A DNA stretch of 64,000 nt from Chamaelirium japonicum (Eukaryota > Streptophyta > Magnoliopsida > Liliales > Melanthiaceae): assembly GCA_947650365.1 (NCBI GenBank), contig OX393553.1:34288353-34352352 (forward strand). Direction: 5' to 3'. The notes beneath the pieces are model-generated. The model did no database searches, was not told where the DNA came from, and saw only the letters and a program-made list of their open reading frames with translations. Shown piece after piece: positions 53,790 through 63,519 of this stretch. The translations under genes were made by a program, and so were the position numbers. The first letter of the stretch is position 1; each line of letters begins with the position of its first letter.

Positions 53790-54320
53790 CTTTCACATCG
53801 AATTGTGATGATTACAAACCTTTACCGTAAACAATATTCCTATGTCATTTTCAATCAGTAGGATATCGTTAACATAAAGTACTACGTACACCCTTGTAGC
53901 TTTTTCACCTTTCTTGTACCCACTTGGTTTATCATCATTCTGATCAAATCCGTGTGAGTGGATTTCCTTGATCAAAATAGATATTCCAACTTGGATGCTT
54001 GCATCAGTCCATAAATGGACCTTTGCAACTTATATCACATATTTTCCTGACCTACTGACACAAAGCTTGGGGCTACATCATCCATATGTCCTTTCTAAAT
54101 TCCCGTTAGGGAATAACTGTCTTAACATCCATCAACCAGATCTCCCAACTATAATGGGCTGTGATGGATTAAGAGGATCCATTATAGACTTAGGCATAGC
54201 TACCAGTGAGATGGTTTTGACATAGTCAATCCCTTCTCCTTTGGTAACTAATCTAGCTACTTAAGTCTTAACCGGGTGCTCTTCTTATACACCTCCTATA
54301 TCCTGAAGGGTGATAGTGCT
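53790..54320 (-). pseudogene. Copia reverse transcriptase, broken
   Basis: Reads right to left. EIWLMDVKT (near 54150-54121) matches the EIWQMDVKTAF block that holds the first catalytic Asp, which is kept. SWNIYFDQ follows near 53985, then in another frame a 60-codon open stretch (53975-53793) with VVLYVNDILLI. The catalytic YVDD box is YVND (53865-53876), a G-to-A change on the coding strand that removes one catalytic Asp; GND just after it is END. Stops and at least one single-base frameshift (near 54108) lie between the blocks. No functional enzyme can be made from this locus. Confidence 0.88.
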
Positions 54321-54393
54321 ATAAGTGTCAAGACTGTTCCAAGGGACATTGATGCAAGCTTGCCTCCATGGTCTTTTGTCGGTCAGAGCTGTC

Positions 54394-54657
54394 GGAAGCT
54401 CCCACTACTTCTTCGTAGCTCTAGGGATCATCCTCCTGAAACTCTGGATTAACTATCAAAGTTTCTTCATAGTATCCTTCAGGAGCTCTAATGGTCCCAC
54501 AACGATAAGGTGGTGGTGGTACAAAGGAAGCTCCCACTACTTCTTCGTAGCTCTAGGGATCATCCTCCTGAAACACTGGATTAACTATCGAAGTTTCTCC
54601 ATAGTATCTTTCAGGAGCTCTGATGGTCCCACAACGACGAAGTGGTGGTAGTACAAA
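54394..54657 (-). repeat. 132-bp tandem duplication in the integrase-RT linker
   Basis: The segment starting GGAAGCTCCCACTACTTC is present twice, at 54394-54525 and 54526-54657, with around ten differences by eye. The period is 44 codons. The minus-strand product contains APEGYYEET and SYEEVV, resembling the RxPERY...YEEA linker that joins integrase and reverse transcriptase in copia polyproteins. Divergence between copies indicates that it is not an assembly duplicate. Confidence 0.85.
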
Positions 54658-54699
54658 AGTGAATTGTTTCTACAGTGTCTGGTATACTAGTTTCTTGTA

Positions 54700-55260
54700 T
54701 CATCTACTCCCACTACGTTTTCAAATGCGCACTCTCTACCAGTACCCAGTAGTTCACCCAGAACTACCTTACCGGTAAACTTATGGTCTATAATATAATC
54801 CTGGTCTAGGTAGATGGTATTCGTAGAAACGATTACCTTCCAAACCTCAAGATCATAGAATAGTCCACCTTATGCCTCCTAAGGGTAACCTACAAATAGA
54901 TATACCTGGAACTACATCTCCATCTCATCCCTCTTGTCCTTTTGCACAAGTGTAGGACAACCCTATATCTCGAGACTCTATAGTGTCAGCTTTCGCTTAG
55001 ACCATAGCTCTCTATAGGTCTGAGGCACTGATCTAGATGAGAGAGAGTTTCAGATATAAGCTACTGTTTTAAGGTACAACCCCACCAAAGGGTGGGTAGT
55101 ACATTTGGCAATATTCATCATACTACGGACAATGTCAAACAGGGTCCGATTCCTTCTCTCGGAGACTTCATTCTGACGTTTCATCCTAGGAGCATTTAAT
55201 TGGGAGATAATCCCATACTCCTTCAGGATCCTATGGAACCCATCCGATAGGTTCTTATTT
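54700..55260 (-). pseudogene. Copia integrase, C-terminal two thirds, broken
   Basis: In the minus strand, LKEYGIISQ, EVSERRNRTLFDIVRSMM (about 55190-55110) matches the NGVSERRNRTLLDMVRSMM signature of plant copia integrase, including the catalytic Glu region. Farther on are YLKTVAYI, RSVPQTYRELW, GCPTLV and VYLFVGYP (54905-54881), then STNTIYLDQDYI and VVLGEL, all in the canonical order. In-frame stops replace conserved Trp or Gln positions, for example just before GCP. Open frames between stops are short. Confidence 0.88.
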
Positions 55261-55900
55261 CCTCGATTAAATCGAGAAGATTCCTATCGTCTGGACGCTC
55301 TTGGAACCATAGACGTCAAAATTAACTAACTCCCATACCTTCATGGTCCTTTTAGTTATTCTGCCTTCCAGATTACACTCATAGGTTAGAAGGATCTCCG
55401 ATGATTCTGTGAACAGAAACTCCGCCTTCTATCACCTCTGAATTTATCTGAGGCAAAATATCTAAATCAGAGGGATCACAAATGGGATAGATTCTTCGAA
55501 GGATTTAGATGAATTTAAATTTGACGCTGTAGCTGTCATGAAATCTATTTCCGAATTAAGATTAAATTTAAAGAGATTATTCTGATATATTCCTCTAGTA
55601 CTGAAGCTATCTTTTCAATTTAAGATACACACATACGGTGCTGTCTAAAACTAAAAAACTTTATTTACTAAGGAGGAAACAGAACTATATCTCTAAAAAA
55701 CAAAATCAGTATTTCGGAAAAACTAAGACAATCATATCTAACAGCTTCCGCAGTGGCTTATGGCATCGGTACCTATGTTAGGATTCCTTCACTATAAAGT
55801 AGCCTTCTGCTTTTCTTGAATCTCTGTAGACCCGAAGTCTACATTCCAAGAAGCATAAGAACTGCTACTAGATAGCGACTCAACTCCTAACATCCTGAGG
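55261..55900 (-). pseudogene. Degenerate protease / integrase N-terminal region
   Basis: By position this 0.6 kb should encode the end of gag, the aspartic protease, the HHCC finger and the first part of the integrase core. I could not recognise any of these motifs with confidence. The stretch is shorter than expected for that content, so an internal deletion is likely. AT-rich runs around 55480-55700 are full of stops. Confidence 0.4.
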
Positions 55901-55958
55901 CCATACTCAATCTTCAAATACCCCCTATGCTCGCCACAGCGGAAATACTTACGTCCTT
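55901..55958 (-). pseudogene. Gag zinc-knuckle relic
   Basis: The minus strand reads KYFRCGEHRGYLKIEY, which fits a CX2CX4HX4C knuckle in which the first and last Cys are both Tyr and the spacing is slightly disturbed. Cys-to-Tyr needs a single G-to-A change, the same type of change seen at the RT active site. Identification is by eye. Confidence 0.5.
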
Positions 55959-56091
55959 GGCGTTACCAGACTTAGGATTCCATACCAGTTTCTGCACTAG
56001 AATAGTTTTTGATCTCTTATAAGTTATTCCCTTAGGTTCTTCTAAAGAAGACCTAGGTTAAGCACTAAAGGCATTGCCTTTAATCTTAATC

Positions 56092-56466
56092 TCATCCTTT
56101 GTCTCTTGGAAATCTCCTTAGAAGTTTTGCGTTTATCATCTCTAACTTGTTAAAGCTAAAGTCTCTGATAACGCCTTCGAAGGTTCCACACAAGGATGCA
56201 AGATAGACGTCTTCCACCACCTCGTCATCTGGTACTATGTCTTTGGAATCTAGTTCGATCTGGAACTCAAAGATGTGTTCCCGAACAAGCATACCCTCAG
56301 ACATCTCGGTACCGACAAGTATCTTAGTGGAAAAGCGATGAGTCAACTGACTTCGCCTTCCAGACATCTTATACAAGTAAAACTTTATTAGAGAAGACCC
56401 GACATATCTCTGACTCGCTTCTAAAGAGTTGTCCGCAAGTCTGCTATAATCATAGCACTTGCACAT
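56092..56466 (-). pseudogene. Copia gag polyprotein fragment
   Basis: A 124-codon open minus-strand frame, the longest in the element. It contains MSEGMLVREHI, then VVEDVYLASL and FEGVIRDFSFNKLEM, which follow the pattern of the plant copia gag UBN2 domain (KMxEGxxVxEHV, then a DxxLxSLPxSY-like block). The N-terminal part of gag is missing or unreadable and a stop ends the frame at 56092. In a working element this protein would form the cytoplasmic virus-like particle. Confidence 0.7.
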
Positions 56467-58219
56467 CTCCTTAGACTCTCGTTAGTCGTCATATGCCCTA
56501 GTTAGTGACCTAGTGATATCTGGACCCGTTAGGTCTAGTACAGGGATATTTAGATTGTATGCCAATGTACGTTAACTACCCTATGCATAAGCTAAAGAAA
56601 GCGCTTCCGCTCTACGTAGTTAGAGACCCGATAACTGGTTCTCTTATGGGATAGCGGATAGGGGAACTATATGGTTGAATGAAAAATAAATGCAAAATAA
56701 CTTATTTTATGGATTTTGAAAATAAGCTAATTATATCCAAATGTCAGCGCTACCCTCACAGCGAAGACACCTCTATGGATTAATTAACCATGTATGTCAG
56801 ATCTCGGAATCGACTACACCTGCCCTAGGGGGCATCATGCAGTGTCAATCCGCTTACACGGGTCTTTCCTTGACCCTATCCAAATCTGCCAACTAAGGGC
56901 TTTGATGGACCATGGTTGTCTTTTGGCCAGTGTCACATGATCCCCATTGTGCAAGCAACGGATGCCACACGTCTACTTCGGATGCTTACCCACAAGCCTA
57001 GGTAGTTACGATACGGGAGTTCATGCGGCCCCCACTAGGGTGGGATAAAAAGCCCTTCTCTCCTGGCCCCATAACTGCCATATCCTAAAGGAGACCGCTA
57101 AGTTATCTAGCAAGGAAAAACATAACCCTCACCCTAGGGGGTGTCGAGCTACGCCCTTCCACCCAGACACAGAGCAGTTAGTTATGGAGGCCAGAGGATC
57201 TCAGCGAGTCCTCTTACACATCCCTTATTAAAGTTGAGGGTTATTTAATGCAAGTATGAGTGTACACTAAGGTCACGACAACCTATACACTAGACCCTGG
57301 TCATACCGTGCTCCCACTAGCGTTTCAAGCCTTTTGCAAAGCATTAATCGATCTCGGAATATCATAGTCCCTGCCTCGAGTGGATTTCTCCACTCAAGGG
57401 TCACATTACATATCCCAAGAACATCGATGCTTTGCAAACTTGGCTATTACGCTAATGCCCTGGAGCCTAGCCTAAGGTCAGACTGACAGGAAAGGTCTTC
57501 CACTACCATGGTGCCTCGCTTATAAATTTGACGAATGATGTCATAGTAGAATTCCAACTCATTCTAGGTTTCGATGCTTGCCAAATAGGCACACCGGACT
57601 AATCGGGTGTTGACCTAATGGGGGCATAACCAAATATGAGGAATTCATGCTATCATCAAGGGTCAATTAAATAATAGGCGTCACTAGTGGAATCCTATCC
57701 TAATAAGGTCGCTAGGACCCGAGGGGAAAGGGCATCCCTCTAACACAGATAATTAAATTATCGCATCGGGGTTCTCTACAGAAATATAAAGAACTACTGA
57801 AAGAAACAAGCACACAACTGAATCAAGTTCAGGGTCCGACCCCTGAACCTGACTGGCACAGCGCAAGCTCTCAGTCTCCTTCGCAAGGCTCCTCGATCCT
57901 GTGCAAGCCTCTGTATACAATCTCCTGACGCTTTTGCCCTTTGCCGTCATCGTGTACGCTTCGTCAGATCACCATCGTCCTCCAAGGTTCCGCTCGTCTT
58001 CCCGATGGTAGATCTCTACAGTAGGTCCTCCTCTTCAATCTGTAACCGAAAAAGCTCTAGTACGCTTCGAGCAAGTGCTCGCTCGTACACAATCTCCTAG
58101 AACGAAAAGGAAAACAAACCTAGCAAAAAGCCTGGGAATCAAGGGTGGTCAACTTCCACCACTTGCCCGATTAAGGCTCTAAAAACTATCCACACACACA
58201 GAAGAAAATACATCCAGAC
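56467..58219 (-). other. Retrotransposon 5' leader, non-coding
   Basis: About 1.75 kb between gag and the truncated 5' LTR. I found no conserved protein motif; open frames are short. The LTR-adjacent end has no recognisable TGGTATCAGAGC-type primer binding site on the minus strand. At 57375-57398 an inverted repeat (CTCGAGTGGA, loop TTTC, TCCACTCAAG) resembles one in the LTR U3. The left LTR's unique 1.2 kb has no match here. Confidence 0.6.
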
Positions 58220-59346
58220 AAGGAATTGCTACATGTGTCTCTGCACTAACCTAGGGTTTCCCCTTAGTGCACACACGTAGCTACGCATCTACCGTGTACT
58301 AGTGCGAAGTACTCACGGAGCGTAGGCTTGGACTTCTCGCTTCCTCTAACTACGTTCTGTGTTTCGAGGAGATGGTATAAAAACCATACATAATGTCGAT
58401 AAGGTGGAACCTTCAGGGACCAGGGTTCATGGCTTCCAACTCAGACTCGATCGACACACTACCCGAGTGTACCATCGATCCTCTGAGTCCGAGTTAACCT
58501 GTGTAGCCACCCAGAGTGCAACGTAGGCTGCACTCCAATTCCCCCGGACTTACTATGTTCTCCCTCATACCCCTGCTCTCCGCTTAGTATGGTAAACCCG
58601 TTGTCCCTCCACTTGGTGCCATGACGCAACTCGAGCAGTGGAGAATACCGTCAGACTCGAGTGCTCATATGACTCGGTTCCTTCCAGGTTGACCATATAT
58701 ATCGTACCTCCGATTACTCTGACGAGCAACCGGATCCGTCATCAGTCCAACTGATGACCACCTGGCCAGCGTTTAATACGACGTAGGTCAGACCAAGGAA
58801 CGCACCTCCCGTTAGGGGTGTGGATAGCCTGCAGGAGTGACACGCTGATGCAACGCCAGCTGGGTAACCCAGTACACCGTGGTTTTGGATCATTGCATCC
58901 GGATCCTCACACATTGGTGCGCCAAAGCACCACACAACTGGTTAGTCCACCAGACATGGTTCCTCAGGGTTTAGGACCGTTTTACCCTAAGCAGAAACAT
59001 GGTTTAGTGCACCGGTGTCTGCTCACCGATCTATGCACCGTGTTGGTTCCGTTCGGCCACAGACACTGTGCCTGGTAATGACCATGGTGGAGACACCCAC
59101 GCTCTGTCATCCTAACAGCTTATCCTGACAGGGCGACCAACCCTAATCGGAGCTGCGAACTTATTTAGGTTACATGGGACCAGTCCCTTGAGTCTCCCAC
59201 TCAAGTGGATTACCATGTAGCCATGGCTCTCTGTTCTGTAATCAGAACACGTACTAAGGTACGTACCAATATGCATTCCTATACTATCAACCATACATAG
59301 CTAAACTATAGGTTTTTACGAGCTGTAGACCTCACCAATTCTAACA
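58220..59346 (-). repeat. 5' LTR, truncated (1127 bp of U3 only)
   Basis: It starts TGTTAGAATTGG at 59346 and matches the 3' LTR without a single gap down to AAGGAATTGCT (58220, equivalent to 51916). I count about 32 substitutions in 1127 bp, roughly 27 of them transitions. Beyond 58220 the sequence no longer resembles the LTR. The TATA-box region, R, U5 and the adjacent tRNA primer binding site are therefore absent. A deletion after insertion is the simplest explanation, because the outer end and target-site duplication are intact. Confidence 0.88.
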
Positions 59347-59351
59347 TAAAT
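59347..59351 (+). repeat. Target-site duplication, right copy
   Basis: TAAAT directly after the terminal TTCTAACA, identical to 50707-50711. Confidence 0.9.
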
Positions 59352-59559
59352 TACATATGAATCAAGCACTCCTCCCTAAAAAACCCTCTAGAAGCCTCAA
59401 AATATGCATCTCTATTTTTAGGATTGCTACTAGACTCCCTATATTTAAGGAGCCAAAACCGCTCTATATTTTTTTTGAAACCCCAACCGACAACCTTAAA
59501 TAAATTATATACAATTAAGCACTCATCCCTAAAACACCCTCTAAGAGTCTTACAATATG

Positions 59560-59800
59560 CTCTCTATTTTTTGGGTTTGCTACTAGACTTCTTATATTTA
59601 GGGAGCCAAAACCGCTCTGTATTTTGTTTGAACCCCCACCCGACAACCTTAAGTAAATTATACATAATCGAGCATTCCTCCCAAAAACACCCACTAAGAG
59701 CCTCGCCATTGCCTTTCAAAAACACCCTAAAATCATAAGTAAATTATTTATAAATCAAGCACTCCTCTCTAAAACATACTCTAAGAGCATTACAACATGC
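59560..59800 (+). repeat. Type D unit joined to a B insert (exemplar, 241 bp)
   Basis: The D part differs from A by a longer T stretch in the anchor, by TTTTGTTTGAAC replacing the pure T run, and by TTATACATAATC/TTATACACAATC replacing TTATATACAATC. It is followed by the B insert: CCATTGCCTTTCAAAAACACC, CTAAAATCATAAGTAAATTA and a second CAAGCACTCC...CTAAGAGC segment. The B insert partly duplicates the AAGTAAATTATA to CTAAGAGCC part of the ordinary monomer, so it probably arose by an unequal-exchange duplication within a monomer. Confidence 0.8.
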
Positions 59801-60796
59801 CTCTCTATTTTTGGGATTGCTACAAGACTCCCATATTTAGAGAGTCAAAACTGCTCCATATTTTTTTTGAACTCCCACCCAATAACCTTAAGTAAATTAT
59901 ATACCATCAAGCATTCCTCCGAAAAACACCATCTAATAGCCTCGCAATATGCTCTCTATTTTTTGGATTGCTACTAGACTCTATATATTTAGGAAGGACG
60001 AACCGCTCTATTTATTTTTTTAATCCCCACCTGACAACCTTAAGTAAATTATACACAATCGAGCACTCCTCCCTAAAATACCATCTAAGAGCTTCGTAAT
60101 ATCCTTTCTATTTTTGGGATTGCTACTAGACTCCCTATATTTAGGGAGCTAAAACTGCACTATATTTTTTTTGAACCCCCACCGGATAACCTTAACTGAA
60201 TTATATACAAACAAGTACTCCTCCCTAAAACACCCTCTAAGAGTCTCGTAATATGCTCTCTATTTTTGGGATTGCTACTAGACTCCCTATATTTATGGAG
60301 ACAAAATCGCTATATATTTTTTTTGAACCCCCGCCCGAAAACCATAAGTAAATTATACACAATCGAGATTTCTCCAATAAACACTCTCTAAGTGCCTCAC
60401 CATTGCCTCGTAAAAACACCCTAAAATTATAAGTAAATCATATATAAATCAAGGACACCTCCCTATAATACCCTCTAAGTGCCTCGCAATATGCCTTTCT
60501 ATTTTTGGGATTGCTACTAGACTCCATATATTTAGGTAGCCAAAACTCTCCATATTTTTTTTGAATGCCCACCCGACAACCTTAAGTAAATTATATACAA
60601 TCACACACTCCTCCCAAAAATACCCTCCAAGAGCCTTGCAATATGCCATTTATATCTGGGATTGCTACTAAACTCTCTATATTTAGGGAACCAAAATTGC
60701 TCTATATTTTTTTTGAAACCCCACCCATCAACCTTAAGTAAATTATATACAATCGAGCATTCCTCCCAAAAACATCTTAAATGAGCATCGTTATTG

Positions 60797-60895
60797 CCCC
60801 CTTATTTTTGAGATCACTACTAGAATCCCTATATTTATGGAGCCAAAATCGCTCCTAATTTCTCAAGGCTCCAACTCGATAATCATAACTAAATT
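60797..60895 (+). repeat. Type C variant satellite unit, copy 16
   Basis: CCCCCTTATTTTTGAGATCAC, TAATTTCTCAAGGCTCCAAC and GATAATCATAACTAAATTA. It shows the C type on the far side of the retrotransposon. The next unit has GCTTTAGTAAATTAT and a B insert. Confidence 0.85.
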
Positions 60896-63419
60896 ATATA
60901 CAATCAAGCACTCCTCCAAAAAATACTTTCTAAGATCCTCTTAATTAATATGCTCTCTATTTTTAGGATTGCTACTAGACTCTATATATTTAGGGAGACA
61001 AAACCACTCTATATTTTTTTTGAACCCCCACCTGATAAGCTTTAGTAAATTATATATAATCGAATATTCCTCCAAAAAATACCCTCTCAGAGCCTCGACT
61101 TTGCCTCCCAAAAATACCCTAAAATCTTAAGTAAATTATATATAAATCAAGCACTCCTTCCAAAAATACCATTTAAGAGACTCACAATATACCTCTCTTT
61201 TTTTGAGATTTCTACTAGAATCTCTATATTTAGAAAGTAAAAACCTCTTAATATTTTATTTGAACCCCCATACGACAACCTTAAGTAAATTATACAAAAT
61301 CAAGCATTCCAACCAAAAACACCTTCTAAGAGCCTTGTAATATGCTATCTATTTTTAGGATTACTACTACACTCCCTATATTTAGGGACCAAAACCGCTC
61401 CCTATTTTTTTTAAACCCCCACCTGATAACCTTAAGTGAATTATATACAACCGAGTACTTCTCTCGAAAATACCCTCTAAGAGCCTCACAATATGCTCTC
61501 TATTTTTGGGATTGCTACTAGACTCCCAATATTTAGGGAGCCAAAACCACTCCATATTTTTTTTGAACCCCCACCCAACAACCTTAAGTAAATTATATAT
61601 AATCAAATATTTCTTCCAAAATCACCCTCTAAGAGCCTCACCATTTCCTCCTAAAAAAACTCTAAAATCATAAGTAAATTATATATAAATTAAGCACTCC
61701 TACCTAAAACACCATCTAAGAGCCTTGTAATATGCCTCACTATTTTTGGTATTGCTACTAGACTCCCTATATTTAGGGAGCCAAAAGCGTTCCATTTTTT
61801 TTTGAAGCCCCATCTGACAACTGTAAGTAAATTATATATAATCGAGCACTCCTTCCTAAAATACCTTTTAAGTGCCTAATATTCTCTCTATTTTTGGGAT
61901 TGCTACTAGACTCCCTATATTTATGGAGCCAAAACCACTGTATTTTTTTTGAACCCCCACCCAATAACCTTAAGTAAATTATATATAATCGAGCATTCCT
62001 CCCAAAAATACCCTCTAATAGCCTTATAATATGCTTTTTATTTTTGGGATTACTTCTAGACTCCCTCTATTTATGGAGCCAAAACCGTTCTATATTTTTT
62101 TTGAACCCCCACCAGACAACCATAAGTAAATTACATACAATCGAGCACTCCACCCTAAAACACCCTCTTAGAACCTCACATATGATCTTTGTTTTTGGGA
62201 TTGCTACTAGACTCCTTATATATAAGGTGCCAAAACTGCCCCATATTTCTTTTAAACCCCCACCCGATAACCTTAAATGAATTATATACAATTGAGCATT
62301 CTTCAAAAAAACACCCTCTAAGAATCTTTCCATTACCTCCCAAAAACACCCTTAAATCATAAGTAAATTATATATAAATCAAGCACTCCTTCCTAAAACA
62401 CCCTCTAAGAGCCTCGCAATATGCCTCTCTATTTTTGGGATTGCTACTAGACACACTATATTTAGAGAGCCAAAACCACTCCATATTTTTTTTGAACACC
62501 TACCTGACAACCTGAAGTAAATTATATACAATCGAGCACTCCTTAAAACACCCTCTAAGAGCCTCGTAATATTCTTTTAATTTTTGGGATTGCTATTAGA
62601 CTCCATATATTTAGGGAGCCAAAACCACTATATATTTATTTAGAACCCCCATCCGACAATCATAAGTAAATTATATACAATCAAGCATTCTTCCCAAAAA
62701 AACCCTCAAATAGACTTGTAATATGCTCTCTATTTCTGGGATTGCTGCTAAACTCCCTATATTTAGGGAGGCAAAATTGCTCTATATTTTTTTTGAACCC
62801 CTACCCGACAACCATAAGTAAATTATATACAATCGATTACTCCTCCCAAAAATACCCTCTAAAAGACTCACACTATGCTCTCTATTTTTAGGATTGCTAC
62901 TTGACTCCTTATATTTAGGGAGCCAAAACCGTTCCATATTTTTTTTGAACCCCCACCCGATATCCTTAAGTGAATTATATACAATCGAGCACTCCTCCCT
63001 AAAACACCCTCTAAGAGCCTCATAATATGCTCTCTATTTTTGGGATTGCTACTAGACTTCCTATATTTAGGAAGCAAAAACCGCTCCATGTTTTTTTTGA
63101 ACCCCCACCCGACAACCTTAATTAAATTATATACAATTGAGCATTCCTCCCAAAAACACCCTCTACGAACCTTGCCATTTCCTCCCAAAAATACCCTAAA
63201 ATCATAAATAAATTTTATATAAATCAAGCACTTCTCCCTTAAATACCCTCAAAGTGCCTCGGAATATGACTTTCTATTTTTGGGATGGCTAATAGACTCC
63301 CTATAATTAAGGAACAAAAATCGTTCTATATTTTTTTTAACCCCCACCCGTCAACCTTAGGTAAATTACATATAATTGAGCATTCCTCCCAAAAATACCC
63401 TATAAGAACCTCGCCATTG

Positions 63420-63519
63420 CCTCCTAATTTTTGGGATCACTACTAGACTCCCTATATTTGGGGAGCCAAAATTACTCCTAATTTCTCAAGACTCCCACCC
63501 GATAATCATAACTTAATTA
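63420..63519 (+). repeat. Type C variant satellite unit, copy 17
   Basis: CCTCCTAATTTTTGGGATCAC, TTTGGGGAGCC, TAATTTCTCAAGACTCCCAC and GATAATCATAACTTAATTA. The preceding unit has CCGTCAACC and TTACATAT; the next has ACCTTTTATAAATTAT and a B insert. Confidence 0.85.

Larger units (their letters stand above)
50712..59346 (-). mobile_element. Degenerate Ty1/copia LTR retrotransposon nested in the satellite
   Basis: An 8635-bp insertion whose composition differs sharply from the satellite. Ends are TGTTGGAA and TTCTAACA, near-perfect inverted repeats of each other, and both flanks carry TAAAT. Orientation is minus: gag remnants (56.5-56.1 kb), a zinc-knuckle relic (55.9 kb), integrase (55.3-54.7 kb), reverse transcriptase (54.3-53.8 kb), RNase H relic (53.3-53.1 kb) and polypurine tract follow in that order toward the left. 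The order INT before RT is diagnostic of copia rather than gypsy. The reading frame is broken by many stops and frameshifts. The 5' LTR is truncated. The residues around the RT active site resemble the Angela/Tork group more than SIRE, but this lineage call is tentative. Confidence 0.93.

Noticed and set aside
57753-57950. Minus-strand open frame of 65 codons in the leader
   Set aside because: Short, no gag-like motif, and located upstream of recognisable gag in a region with many stops.
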